Below are positions 47,030-59,877 of a stretch of DNA of 64,000 bases, piece by piece (positions within the stretch are counted from its first letter, which is position 1; each line of letters starts with the position of its first letter). The notes under the pieces were generated by a model that was not told the DNA's origin, did not search any database, and saw only the letters and a program-made list of their open reading frames with translations. Origin of the DNA: Allygus modestus (taxonomy: Eukaryota > Arthropoda > Insecta > Hemiptera > Cicadellidae). A program made the translations under genes and the position numbers. The DNA lies in NCBI GenBank assembly GCA_963675035.1, contig OY776111.1, forward strand, positions 518,912,435 through 518,976,434, written 5' to 3'.

Positions 47030-47316
47030 TGTTGTTGTTTCTCGTTAACTGTTGTTTTCACTTGTCTTTCTCTTTAGTATTTAAGAAAGAATATCGAATT
47101 TTTAACAATTTTGAAAGTTTTGTTTTGAAAACATGATAGTTTTACAAAATTCTGTTTGCATTAGAAGAGTCTTTTGAAAGTAAATGTCAGGGAAATGCAA
47201 GGGGTAGTAACAACACAGATGTATGCTGTAAACTAAACTGTTTGACTATATTTGCTTACGAATACTATTTACAAAATATACTTAATTATATTTAAAAAAA
47301 ATTAGCCTAGTTCTGT

Positions 47317-47755
47317 TTACACCGGAAACTCTTCGTCCATGTCCTCCTCCTCATCCACCTCCATAGGTCCGCCTTGCTGCTCCTCGAGATTGTCTCGACT
47401 TCTTGCTGCGGGCAGTGGTGGGATGTCCTTATGCCCCCAAGGTAAGGTGTGGATACCATCAGCCAAGATGTAGCGTTTATCATCGGCCGGGCTCAAGGAT
47501 AGCTTTTCTACTTGTACGGTGAAGACACGGTGCAGGTACGACTGGAAACGGGTGTTGACGGTGGTTTTCAACACCCCGTCAAACAGACATTCCCTGTAGT
47601 CGTCGGGGGTTAGGACGTTTTTAACAACCCCCTTGGCGACTCCCTTGGCTCGCTTGATCGCCTTGGATCCGTTGTCTTCGTCCTCAGCCTCCTTTCTCTC
47701 TTGCAGGCAGTGATCGGTTTTACAGATGACGTCTGAGGTGATGCCAATGTCTGAT
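47317..47755 (-). CDS. Orphan PolB C-terminal-tail-like ORF (right copy)
   Basis: Same as the left-arm ORF at 43750-44189, with the first ATG at 47574. The conserved DDKRYILADGIHTLPWGH block and acidic tail are unchanged. Convergent with the truncated zinc-finger copy. Confidence 0.5.
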
Positions 47756-48359
47756 CACTAGCATTATTGTTCATAACCTCAATCTCCTGAATAAACGATT
47801 TGATATAGTCGTCCGCAGAAGCGTAAGCGTCCATGTTCACGTCCTTACCGTGTGACTTCAACCGTACTACGGACTGGTGGTGCGTCTGCTCACCCTTGAA
47901 GTAAACTGTATGCACTCGCTGTGACACATCTTGTTGCAATAGGTTAGATGTTTGATTTTTTCACCCAACATCAGTTCCAACGGTCTGCGGAATCTTATTT
48001 CATCTATTGCGATTTGAGTCCACGATAATTGTTGTACATCCTCACAAGGCTCGTAAGTGTACTGTGTATTTAGCTCCTCGTTAAATTTAACAGTCTGTTT
48101 TGTTTTCTTCATAGTTATATTCTTTTACATGATATTCAATATTTTTGTTTTCTTCATAGTTATATTCTTTTACATGATATTCAATATTTTTGTTTTCTTC
48201 ATAAGTATGCTGTTTCGTATGATATTTTCTCTCAAACACATCTCTCGCTCTATCCAAAACTAACTTGATTGCGAGCCTTTCTCGGATGTTGTTACGTTTA
48301 TAACGTATTTTGTTCATTGATATGGTGATTACTTTTCTTGCATCATCCGCACTGGTCAT
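47610..48359 (-). CDS. Fragmented coding region (right copy)
   Basis: Mirror of 43147-43896 with the same three frames (48359-48087, 48112-47867, 47939-47610) and the same 45-bp repeat. At least one substitution (CNK for CNN in the second frame). Confidence 0.38.
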
Positions 48360-48431
48360 CTTTGGAGCACGTATCGACTGTTACTACCTGACAAGCGTTG
48401 AAGGTTCTGGAACGTGTCCACAAGCGCAGAC

Positions 48432-49266
48432 CTATACATTGTCAATGATATGTTCAACTATATTCATGAAATTGTGCGAGGTTAGGATGTTGTTGTATCT
48501 GCAGTCAATGTGCATGCCGTAACTATTCATCACTTCTTTAGCCTTATTCACTATGTTTATGCCGTTGGGGACATTTTCTCTACAGTAGCACATTGTAAAT
48601 CCTTCTTCCTTTGCTTTTTTCAAGGCTTGTTTGAAATTCCTCCTCTGTGTTCGAATGCACTTGTATTCACAAACTCCGTACTGCTCTAGAAGGGTTTCCC
48701 TAATCATTACACAAAATATATGCTTCAGATTTACATCTTAAGGCAACACTGCCACTTTAGGTGTCTGTTCGATCAGCGTTTGATTCATGGATTGGTTTTC
48801 CATACACAATATATCATTTGTAGTTTTAAACTCGGAGTTTGTTTGATCTAGCTTTCGGTTATTTGTTAGCGACTTCGTAAGTGATTGTAGCAGCCTTTGG
48901 TTCTCGTTTATAAGTCTGTACTGACCATTTTTTTTTTCTAATGGATGGCAAAACTTCTTCAAAGATCCAATCTTGAAACTTCTCAGCAATGTGCATTTTA
49001 GATTTCATAAGTAACGAATATAATCCCGGCTCTTTAAGAAAGATTGAATGTTTCTCATTATAGGTTAGGGGGAGATTTCCGCTCCCCCATACTTCAGGAA
49101 TTGTTTTGCGATATTTTTCTCTAACATGTACTCTGATTGCTTCTTTAGGGTTAGCGTAGCCCAATATTGTAGCTACATCCTTAGCTTTGAACCATGGATT
49201 ATCGCTGCTGTCAAACAGTACAGACAAAGGCTGATCATTAAACACATAGGCGGTTAACTGGTTCAT
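48432..49266 (-). pseudogene. bro: BRO-family gene (right copy), frameshift plus nonsense change
   Basis: The ATG at 49266 encodes the BRO-N domain as on the left, with Lys for Ile in LLM(K)SKM. The same ten-A run (T 48928-48937 on plus) breaks the frame. In the downstream frame a G-to-T change gives TAA at 48738-48740, where the left copy keeps Glu. The C-terminal domain therefore cannot be linked even by slippage, so this copy is more decayed than the left one. Confidence 0.72.
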
Positions 49267-49576
49267 TTTATAGGTTAGATCAAAACGTCGGGTGAACACT
49301 CTGACAGAACGTCACACAGCAACACTATTACACAAACACACACTTCAAACTCCCGAACAAGAATGAGCCCGTGGGTGTTTGACAACTGGTGTTCGGTTGA
49401 TTTAATTTTCTATTTTTATTTCTTTAAGGTACAGGGATCGAGGGAAGGGAGAGAAGGGAAATCTCCTCTTATTAGAAAGATTTTCTTCTAATCCCTAACA
49501 TGAAAAGCTTTTGTGGCCTTGAAAAAGGCCGATTATGATGGTGGAATCAGGTGGAGGCTAAGGTGTTGGGAAATAT

Positions 49577-50092
49577 TTATTTTTTAATGTTGAAAAACTT
49601 TGTTATTTCATCTGGGTGGAGTTCATCCGTTCGTTGATTCCACCACATTTCAACAAGCATCATGTACTTCTGCTCATGTTCAATGGCGTAGATGTGCTCC
49701 TCTTCAATAGGGTAGGAATTCATCTTGTAGTCCATGTCCCGCTGCCAATATTCCCATTCCAAGTCGTCCAGCGGACAATGGTTCCACATGCTGTTGATTC
49801 CCCGTTGTTTGGAGTACAGAGCGTCGTCAAGATCTTGGATGGTTGAATACACCTTTGGTTCATGAACGTGCTTGAACTTTATGTCATTGCGCCATAGCCT
49901 CTTTTTATGGAAATGCTTCAAGGTGCAATCATCATCGTCCTTTTGGTTGTAGAATTCATCACCTTCAAAGTAATCATCTTCATCGTCAAATGGCCTCTTC
50001 TTATCATTGCTATTCATTGACGTTTCCGCTGCAACACATACATCTTCCAACTCGACGTCTGTGATGGCACAATCCCACTCGATGTTGTCCAT
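49577..50092 (-). CDS. Acidic protein of unknown function (right copy)
   Basis: Open frame as on the left; substitutions include ND(IK)FKH for ND(KT)FKH and PIEEEH for PIDEEH. The retained frame with only amino-acid changes hints at selection or youth. It uses the ATG at 50092 downstream of the mirrored TATA/Inr at 50183-50216. Confidence 0.6.
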   Translation of the reverse strand: MDNIEWDCAITDVELEDVCVAAETSMNSNDKKRPFDDEDDYFEGDEFYNQKDDDDCTLKHFHKKRLWRNDIKFKHVHEPKVYSTIQDLDDALYSKQRGINSMWNHCPLDDLEWEYWQRDMDYKMNSYPIEEEHIYAIEHEQKYMMLVEMWWNQRTDELHPDEITKFFNIKK

Positions 50093-50182
50093 GATCTCTT
50101 CGTAGCTGTTGTCGCTTCGGAACTCAAGGTGTATCACAGAGACGGCAATACTTCGCCCACACAGTAAGAGCTCCAAAGACAA

Positions 50183-50216
50183 ACTGACTAAACCCTTGAG
50201 GACGCGCTCATAAATA
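50183..50216 (-). promoter_or_regulatory. TATA plus TCAGT initiator, acidic-protein gene (right)
   Basis: Mirror of 41290-41323: minus-strand TATTTAT at 50216-50210 and TCAGT at 50187-50183. Confidence 0.62.
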
Positions 50217-50399
50217 GCACTCCGGTCGGGAGGAGGCCTCGGCCGTGGAACTTTCCACCGCATCGCCCTCCAGAGGAGCTTGGTAGTGTAATGTAAGCGG
50301 TAAACAGTTCCCGGAACCGCTGATGAGTAAACAGGCTGGGACATTCACGTAGGTCCTAGCACGCGCCTTGACACGTGACGCCGCGGAGCCGCTTGCAGG

Positions 50400-51490
50400 T
50401 TGGTTTAGTCAAGCCGGCATACAACGTGTAACGAAGTCACATCAAATTCGGTCGGCAAGCAGCTGAGATCCCATAAGGAAAACACGTTTGAAAATTAATA
50501 GCGGGCCCGTTTAACAGTGGATTTTCAATATTCTTTAAGCGATGGTTTACTTAAGCCGCTGCCCAACATGTGGTGAAGTTTCATCAACATCGGTCGGTAA
50601 ACAGCCGAGATCCTATAAGGAAAACGCGGTTATAAATTAATAGCGGGTCCGTTTAACAGTGTATTTTCAATTTTCTTTAAACGATGGTTTACTTAAGCTA
50701 TGACCCAACACGTGGTGAGGTTTCGTCAAAATCGGTCAGTAAACAGCTGAGATCCCATAAGGAAAACACGTTTAAGAATTAATAGCGAGCCCGTTTAAAG
50801 GTGGATTTTCAATTTTCTTTAAGCGATGGTTTACTTAGGCCACGGCTCGACATGTGGTGAGGTTTCGCCAAAATCGGTCGGTAAACAGCTGAGATCCCAT
50901 AAGGAAAACGCGTTCAAAAATTAATATCGGGTCCGTTTAACGGTGGATTTTCAATTTTCTTTAAGGGATGGTTTACTTAAGCCGCTGCCCAACATGTGGT
51001 GAAGTTTCATCAACATCGGTCGGTAAACAGCCGAGATCCTATAAGGAAAACGCGGTTATAAATTAATAGCGGGTCCGTTTAACAGTGTATTTTCAATTTT
51101 CTTTAAGCGATGGTTTACTTAAGCTATGACCCAACACGTGGTGAGGTTTCGTCAAAATCGGTCAGTAAACAGCTGAGATCACATAAGGAAAACACGTTTA
51201 AGAATTAATAGCGAGCCCGTTTAACGGTGGATTTTCAATTTTCTTTAAGCGATGGTTTACTTAGGCCACGGCTCGACATGTGGTGAGGTTTCGCCAAAAT
51301 CGGTCGGTAAACAGCTGAGATCCCATAAGGAAAACGCGTTCAAAAATTAATATCGGGTCCGTTTAACGGTGGATTTTCAATTTTCTTTAAGGGATGGTTT
51401 ACTTATGTCGCTGCCCGACATATGGTGAAGTTTCATCAAAATCGGTCAGTAAACAGCTGAGATCCCATAAGGAAAACGCGGTTATAAATT
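50400..51490 (-). repeat. ~142-bp tandem array, right arm
   Basis: Mirror of the left-arm array, eight units, with a few private substitutions (for example TTTAAACGATGG for TTTAAGCGATGG near 50680). Confidence 0.9.
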
Positions 51491-51639
51491 AATAGCAGCC
51501 TTGTTTGATGGTGGATCTATGGGGTTCTTTCGTCATTCGCTTTCTCTGAGATAGGCCTACACTCTGGAAAAAGTCCCGTGGGAATCGGTGGGTAAATAGG
51601 CTAGTTATTAAAATATAGTAGTAAATAGGCTCCTCACTT

Positions 51640-52300
51640 GCGCGCTGTCAGTTGGTGCTCCTCACTTGCGTGCTGCCAGCTGGGGGCTCCTCACTTGCTC
51701 CTCACCTACATGCTGATTCCGGGTGATGACGTCACCAGGGGCTCCTCACTTGCGTGCTGCCAGCTGGGGGCTCCTCACTTGCTCCTCACCTACATGCTGA
51801 TTCCGGGTGATGACGTCACCAGGGGCTCCTCACTTGCGTGCTGCCAGCTGGGGGCTCCTCACTTGCTCCTCACCTACATGCTGATTCCGGGTGATGACGT
51901 CACCAGGGGCTCCTCACTTGCGTGCTGCCAGCTGGGGGCTCCTCACTTGCTCCTCACCTACATGCTGATTCCGGGTGATGACGTCACCAGGGGCTCCTCA
52001 CTTGCGTGCTGCCAGCTGGGGGCTCCTCACTTGCTCCTCACCTACATGCTGATTCCGGGTGATGACGTCACCAGGGGCTCCTCACTTGCGTGCTGCCAGC
52101 TGGGGGCTCCTCACTTGCTCCTCACCTAATGCTGATTCCGGGTGATGACGTCACCAGGGGCTCCTCACTTGCGTGCTGTCAGCTGGGGGCTCCTCACTTG
52201 CTCCTCACCTACATGCTGATTCCGGGTGATGACGTCACCAGGGGCTCCTCACTTGCGTGCTGCCAGCTGGGGGCTCCTCACTTGCTCCTCACGCCAGGCG
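51640..52300 (-). repeat. 84-bp CRE-containing tandem array, right arm
   Basis: Seven copies of the GGGTGATGACGTCACC marker between about 51720 and 52240; the left arm has eight. A short unit lacking two bases is present in both arms at the equivalent position, so the arrays share history. Confidence 0.93.
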
Positions 52301-52410
52301 CCAGGTTTAAGTTAGGTTAATGGGTCACGTGACGGGGGGGGGGGGCTCCTCACTTGCTCCTCACCGCGCCTTTGCTGGTTCTGAATCGGTCTTTGCCCCC
52401 TACTGTTGTA

Positions 52411-55400
52411 TGTCAATCAGACCTTGTGCACAGCTGGGAATGAGGTGTAGTGGATAGGATATGTCTGATTGCGATTTGTAATCAACTAGGAAAAGATTTT
52501 AGTGAAGAACCGTGTTTTAGTTTAGAATGTAATTTAAAATTAAAGCGTTAAGAAATATTTCAAAACAGTTCGTTTTAATATTTATTTTAAATAATAGAAA
52601 TTTGTTGTTTCTTATAAATTAATGATTCGAACTGTATTGTTTTTTACCCTTAAATAAATACTTTAAAAGTGATTTATGAAAGGATGATAAATTTAAATTT
52701 TAATAGATTTTTATTGTAATCTATTAAAAACAGTTCCATTATTTTGCTAAAAACTATGTATATTACGGTTTTTAATGATGTGAAATTGAAAGAACTTCTT
52801 ACAACACTTGAAAATATATTGACTTTGACTCTATACCCTACTTATTTACAAGACAGTAAATATACACAAGAATGGCACAAGGAAATCGATTTCATTCAGT
52901 CACAAAGATCATCATCAGGATCTTTCAGAAAATAAAATGTTTAAAATTGTATAAGGCATAATAACATTTATTAAAATATGACTTTCAGCAACTTAATATA
53001 AATAATCAGTTAATATTTAATTATTATTCCTTTAAATGGCATTTTCCAGTTGAAAACACGTTTTTTTGTAGTTAAAAGTCATCAAAATCGTGTCGTGACT
53101 TTGACCGCGTAACTAAAACAATGGATGGGTATTACATAATGTTTACTGTACATTCTGATGTTTACAAAGCTTATAAAGTGCATGATACATTTAGAGTGGG
53201 GAAACACAAGTTAATTTATTGAAAAAGTGAAGCCAATATGGTGGCTGCATTTTACTCTCTTCACCCTTAGTACTCTTGGCAACCTAACTAACAAAAGATT
53301 TAAAAATCTTGTAATCTGAAAGTTGTGTACAAACTCTACCCATACAGGAAACAATAAACACCTTATTCGTATTTCGCAAACATAATATTTTGTATTTAAA
53401 TTGTTTTTGAGACTGAATTATTTGAAGCGTTAATTACATCCATAATAAAAGGTAAAAACAAAATATTTGCTTTGAAAGATATTGAATATCGAACATATTT
53501 TTGATCATTGGTTTAGTAGAAATCATAGACTCTGCTCTGTACTGGTTGATTTACAATATATCATCCTTGATATTAGCTCGCTCAAACCACATTATTCCAT
53601 TCCTTCATATTCCATTTATCGAGTTTTCCAAAGCGTTTGTTTCACACCATATTATTTTTAAGTGTTTTGCAAACCGACTTAAAAATGTTGTATTTTCTGT
53701 TAGACAATTGATAAAAACTAAGTTTAAATCAGATTTAAATTTTATTTCTGTTAAGCCTGTCTTAATTTTAGAAAATATATACTTTGTTTTGACCTAGTTT
53801 TCTTTGTGTTATGGAACAAGGACATAGTGGTCATCTACAATTTATCCCACCATCGGTAACTTTTAAATTTAAGTTTCTAAAGTGATTTTGTTAAATGAAA
53901 ATATATATGCCAAAGTTATGGTATCAAGCAAATATTGTTTTTATTTTTTTGTATGTTAAAGTTATCCCATGCCAAAGCCATTATAGTTAATCTATTCGTA
54001 TGTGAATCCCTACCTAATTACATAATTAATCTTGTTTACATACATACAAATGTATTGACTAATTTACCTTTTCAATTTTATTATCATTGCAATTTCTTAT
54101 TTTATAGTTTGTCATATATGTAAGTCTGTATAATTATTTTGCTACCAAAAACAATTAACAACTTAAAAGGGGATTGGACCATGAACCATACATCATTAGT
54201 AAGCCGCGCTGCCTCCCCGAATACAACTGGTGTTCTAATTATATGCGTATTAATAACTTTGCTCACCAACCTTAATCCAACCCGAACAATTAATTAATCT
54301 GCAGTGAAGTAGAAGCTCTGATGATGTAGCGTGGGCTGTCCTCATTAATGTAGCAAATTCCAGAATCGGGTTGTTTATAAAATATTGCTTAAATTATATT
54401 ACTTTTTGTTCTATATATTTTGCATCCACTTATAAAATATTAATAATACACATTTTTAGGTATCAGTTAAGTGAGATTGATCTACAACTATTCTTTAAAA
54501 CACCAATGTGCTACGGGATAAAAATAGTACATGTCCATTGGTTCTTTAGAAAGAATAAACATTTAAAACTTTATCTGAGTTTTTAGAGTTTATTTTTACA
54601 AAACTAATTTATAGAATGTTAAACATGTATCTAATGTGATGAGCTAATTGATATTTATTACTATTTGAATACCATTTTGTCTAACACAACAATTAAAGTT
54701 GTAACACAATCAAGCAGAATATTATTAATGTTTAGTCTGAATTGTGTTGCAAGTTATTATTGATTGTAGAGCGTATTGAGCAGGTTATAGACACTGAATA
54801 TGACGAAATTATTTTGGTACTAATTACACGTAAGTGCCAAATAAAAACAATATATCTTTAAGATTAAACGTATTCACGCTCAAAAAAGGTTAAATTAGTT
54901 ATAGACATCCATATTGTGCATTCTAATTTAAATTGTATTTAATTTTCTACCAACATAAATAATTGGTTTTATTAAAGAGGATGCCACTGTTTTACTATAA
55001 ACACAATGTGCACATTTAAAATTAAATCAAAGTATTCAAATTATTTTGATATAAATTTTAAATACCTTATTTCTTTTATTATTTATTGAGTATATTTATA
55101 TTTTAAACTATATTTAACTCCAATGTAGGAAACAGAGTTATAATAACACCTAAGTGAATAAGAGCTAAGAAACAGGAACCAATAATCTCGTCGTAATCCC
55201 GAGTTATAATGGCATTCCAGTGTACAATAATTTTTGAGGAATGTTCTAGCTGTATTTATCTGGAAATTTCAAGTTATATTTCTGATTTAGAAGCTATAGA
55301 AGCGCTGCTAGTAACATATTTGTGATTGTTCTTATGTTTATTACATATTTCCATGAATAACTAAACGGTGAGCTACAGTCATAATTATAAATTACTCCTG

Positions 55401-56140
55401 GTTGCTGAATCGTTTTTTTACAAGAATCTGTAAAAAACATCCTGTACAGAGATAAAAGAAATTACCTCTACTAACAATAACTCTACTATACTATATCCTA
55501 ACCTAATATAACCTACCAATCTCACCTTAATTACCTTAAGTTAATCACCTTAAGTTACCTTAATTTACCTTATTAAATGTTTTCTTTCAATAGTTCGTAT
55601 TAAATAGTTTTCTCCAAATGAATATAAGTTCAATTTTAACGAATATTAAACATTTATAACGCATGTTCAATATAATAGTACTATTCAAAGACAGGTTTTT
55701 GGATTTTCATATAAAGCGGAGAAATAATCAAATACTTGTAGATTCAGCTAATTTTCTTAGACTATATTTCGGAGCAAGACATCGATATCAATAAAATAGT
55801 CCATGTATTTAATTATTCGTCACACCATTATTTTTTAGTTATTTTTGTATTGTTAAACACAGAATACAGGTCAAAATAACACAATCATAGCTAAAAAATC
55901 ACAAAAGTTACATTTAATTCAACAAGGATACAATTCTATGCATAAGAGAATATTCTTATTTTTAAGGGACACCTTAGTACTATTATCACTGTTATAAGTA
56001 GTTATAGTTCCAAGCCAAAAATATCGTTTCTTGTTACGCAAACTGTAAAATTTGTTTTAACCTCAACTACCCGTCATCATAAGCCAAAGTTGATCTAAAG
56101 ACATCAAGGTACAATAACGGTAGTACACATGCGCAAGTCA
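52411..56140. other. AT-rich host flank, no gene seen
   Basis: No ORF longer than about 100 codons and none with protein-like composition. No array or RNA gene recognised. A CCTTAAGTTA(CC) mini-repeat occurs near 55530-55570. Confidence 0.55.
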
Positions 56141-56149
56141 GTGGTGACC

Positions 56150-56255
56150 GCTCGTGACAAAGTTGTAACAGTCAGCCGGGATCGAACCTACGCTTGACCA
56201 GGATTGACTTGTGAGGCCAGCGCTCTACCTCTGACCTCACGTGTCCGGTACCGGT
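56150..56255 (-). repeat. tRNA-derived SINE-like fragment
   Basis: The minus strand carries an A-box-like GAGGTAGAGCGCTGG and, about 35 bases later, a perfect B-box GGTTCGATCCC, the internal RNA polymerase III promoter of tRNA genes. The acceptor arms do not pair and the anticodon stem is poor, so this looks like a SINE head or tRNA pseudogene, not a working tRNA. Confidence 0.5.
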
Positions 56256-56829
56256 AATTAACTTAAATTAAAATAGTTAATAAATATAATAGAAAGATTT
56301 TACTATACAATACAAATTGAGTCAGAAATTACAACTTTCTTTACAAATTCAATAAGGTGCTAATATTTATTATTTTTAGCATGATACGTTCTAACCACTG
56401 TTATTTATCTATGTAAATAAAAATTGAATATAAAATAAATAGCTCTTTCTGTTTACTTGACGAAGTAAATACGTTCATTTGAGGTAATTAGCAAGAAAAA
56501 CGTTGTGTTGGCTGTTCAGCTCTGCTTTATCTGTAAATTTGCTTTATTGGATCTCTAAACTTTCAGTTGAGAAGTAAACATTAAGCAAATCAAACGTAAT
56601 TTCAAATTAGGAAATAATAACACTACATCATGATAAATAAATAAAAACATTACCTAACGACCTAAGGGAGTTCATGAATTTATGACGCTACAGTATAACC
56701 CTATTAACATTCTGAACCATCTTAGATGCTAATTCAATTTTTATTAATTATCTGTTAACTAGGCACTGAGTTCCTGATAAAAATTTTAATAGATAACAAT
56801 CAGAATAATTTATAATTATTTGAGGCCAT

Positions 56830-57440
56830 TCTCTACATCTTCAAAGATTGCAAAATGCTTTGGTTGTTTCTAGAGTGTGATTTTTGTTTGTTTTTGGCAA
56901 AGCTGGCTAGGCACGTCTCCATTTGGGTACAGAGCAGCAACCGGGAAGAGGGAAAAGAGGGATGGGAAAGGTCGTAGGACGAGGTCAGTCTGACTTGCAT
57001 CATAAAGGGAGAAATAACCCTACCTAGCTCCCGGGCTCTGGGTGACATAACCCCAGGATGATTCACCCCCTGACCCGACCTCCCCCTAAGTCCACCAGAC
57101 AGGGAGTGCCATCGCACAGAGCCTCTAACCTCACAGGGGTCGGGTGGCCCTAGGACGGTTCGTCCCCCAGCCTGGCAAACTGGAGACCGTCGGGTAAGGG
57201 ATCTTCCTCCCAGGCACCCGTCCCAGGCTGCAAGGAAGATCCACTACTCTCTTCAATGACTTGGACTAGACTGGGTATCCAGGCTCAACTGGGAGTCAAG
57301 CTCCCAGAAAAGACAAGGAGGAACCAAGGAAGGGAAGTTGGTCACACTGGATAGCCAAAAGACTTACCAATACTGTGGCAGCTTCATTTTGCTGTACCCA
57401 ATGTCGACTTCTGTACTAGTATAGACCGAGAGCCATCGAG
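56830..57440. repeat. GC-richer repeat-like block, unclassified
   Basis: A 600-bp island clearly richer in G+C than its surroundings, with CCCGGGCTCTGGGTGACATA, CCTAGGACGGTTCGTCCCCC and GGATCTTCCTCCCAGGCACC. The 94-codon minus ORF in it lacks protein features. The composition suggests an inserted transposon fragment (for example a LINE 5' region), but nothing identifies the family. Confidence 0.35.
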
Positions 57441-59877
57441 GGCTGTTTCAAGGATTAGTTTAACTTAGTTTTAATTGAAAGAGTATTAACAAAATTTGTA
57501 TTTTAATTTCAAAAATATATATCAATTTTTATTGGTTTAATAATAACTGTCCTTAATTTTAGTCTAATAAAAATTTTAAAACCCATTTAGTGGCCATCAG
57601 AGCAAACGGATATTTATGAGTTGTTAAAAAACTAGGACTATTTTAGGGAAATAAAATTATGTTTTCTTAAATTATCAAGCTTTAAACTATTATAATATTT
57701 TTACTATTTTCAAGCACTTTGGTATATACTTAATATTTTTTTTGTGTGCATTTTTAAGTATATATTTCTTAGAAAACCATTTACCACATCTTCTTCTCTC
57801 TAGTATGCGTAGTTGGCTACTTTTAGCATGATTCAAGGTCTTAAAATGCTTCGACTTTATTGTAAACAGCTGAGTGTACAATGTTCTAATAATTTCTGTA
57901 ATTTTAAAGATCGTTACAAGACAGTTTTCTAATGTTTGAAGAACTAATTATAATCGTCCCATCCCATCCTTGTGTAAGGGAACGTGTTGGAAGCAATTTA
58001 AATGATAATATCCCTCTCTTATGTACTTAGTTCATTAGCCAAGACCATCTACACGACTTGGGCTCCTTATTATTAAATAACTGATGCGTAACTTACTTTA
58101 GGGTAAACCCGCAATTAAAATAAGCGTTATATTTAATTTACTTTGACTATCGAGTAAATGTTTACATTAACAGTATCAAATATGTTTCCAGGTTCTTATA
58201 AAAAAAAACTATTGTTTTTAAAAACATATTCTTAAAGAAAGTTTGCTTAGTTAATAATTAAGGTATATCTAGTTTTTATAGTGAGGTTCATATTGCATTA
58301 CTTTATGATTTTATTTCGTTTTATAGAGTTCCTTTCTAAAAATCATTATAGCGAAAATAAATTGTCTGCTGATTTTCTTATAATATATTCTGCCTTTAGT
58401 TAATCGATAGTTATATATACATCAATTTTTGATTCAGTATTTTAATGCATTTTGCAATTTAGTGTGTTTGGTTTTAATATATATGTTATTCTGATGTATT
58501 GTAGCTAAAAATTAATTGGAACTTCAAACTAAAATACATGTCTTGTAAGTTAATTGTAAATTGGAGTTCTAACTTCCCTCGCACTTTGCATAGTTGCAAG
58601 TTAAATGTGTAAAGCATTTTTGAACCCTGTACAACAATAATAAATCCTAATATAATATAATATTATATATTATAAAATCATAAATATAATAAATTATAAT
58701 AAATTATCTCCTAATTCCACTTAGTTTTACGTGGAGTGCCAACACTTAAATTGTTTAAAGATTTGTGTGCAACATGTTTTGTTAATGTTTAAAGGCGATC
58801 AATATATGTTGAATCTCCGTGGTAGATGAGCTAATGGTTAAACTGTGTCATCTGATTATATAACTATGTATATCAATCATACAAAATTGGAACTTTAGAG
58901 GCATATTAGATATCCAACAAAAATAATCTTTTTAAATATCTCAGTCTAGTCCCATAACAATAATTTAAATCAATTTATAATGTTTTAACTGCACGATAAA
59001 ACACTTAAAATAGTGTCCTTAGGTTCCCATGTGTTGCTTATATTTTAAATGTAGCTGTTAAAGTTGTAAATCATCATTGATATATTTTATATTTGTCTTT
59101 ACTCTACATGTTTTAAGTTAGACATAACACTTTAAAACATATTAGGTATGGATTACATTATTAAATTTGCGTTATATTTACCTAATATTTATAGCTGTAG
59201 TCTTAGTAACTTTACTTAATTAATGGAACTTAGTACGACTATTTTCTACTAAAAAGCACATGTTGTAAAATAACATTATTCAAAATTTACTTAATATAAC
59301 AATACGTAACACTAAGATCTAAATACTTAACTAAACTCATGTGTATTGGTTTATTTTGTAAATTGATCAAGGAGGAAATACATATAATATGCGTGTGAAT
59401 TCAACACATGGTAGAGGTTGAAGCGAAAGTATCAGAAGGGATGGGAGGAGATTCGGTCAATAAATCTTGAGCCACAACTGTGTTTGACAGTAACTTCTAT
59501 ACTCTCTCGCTTCTCAGTTCTCATATTACTTATTTCAAAAAAATTCCCTTAAAAATAATTGTTACATTATTAAACACTGCTTGATCTACTATTTATTGAT
59601 ATAGTAGTTCATGTATGCTTGTTTTGAACCCTGTAAGCTCTAAGAAACACTTTTTTCTTGTATTCCAATAAAAATAGTCATAAAAAATAATTTAATATTG
59701 TGTAAACATAAAATAAAAAACCATGAACAAATATTAAACATACACCATTATAAGTATAGAAATGTTTAAATTTTCTAGGATGTTTATACACACGCTCTCT
59801 CAAGGGGGCAACGTTACTTCGTATTTAAAGCAACAATTGCAAAGCTATAATTAGTAATTATTAGATTTATATGACAA
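57441..59877. other. AT-rich host DNA, no gene seen
   Basis: No coding or RNA feature recognised. A palindromic AT run (ATATAATATAATATTATATATTAT) occurs near 58655. Confidence 0.5.

Larger units (their letters stand above)
39019..52404. mobile_element. Palindromic Maverick-ended element with 6.2-kb inverted arms
   Basis: The ends read AGTAGGGGGCAAAGACC inward on both sides and are flanked by the perfect 6-bp duplication GTTGTA (39013-39018, 52405-52410). The left arm 39019-45284 and right arm 46222-52404 are inverted copies, leaving a 937-bp spacer. Arms differ by scattered substitutions and by one 84-bp repeat unit. End sequence and 6-bp duplication are those of Mavericks. The only core-gene trace is a PolB C-terminal tail; no integrase, ATPase or capsid ORF is visible. 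Gene content: an acidic unknown, BRO-N, fragments, zinc-finger protein. Interpretation: a non-autonomous or highly derived Maverick moved by another element's integrase. Confidence 0.85.
46222..52404 (-). repeat. Right arm of giant inverted repeat
   Basis: 6,183 bp, inverse of 39019-45284. It has seven instead of eight 84-bp units, which explains the length difference of about 83 bp. Substitutions include a nonsense change in the BRO downstream frame and several amino-acid changes in the acidic protein. Confidence 0.93.

Noticed and set aside
39019..52404. Palindrome as an assembly artefact
   Set aside because: Arms differ by a repeat unit, a stop codon and several substitutions; a unique spacer and flanking 6-bp duplication are present. 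Long reads would still be the final test.
56150..56255. Functional tRNA gene
   Set aside because: A and B boxes are present but acceptor and anticodon stems do not pair.
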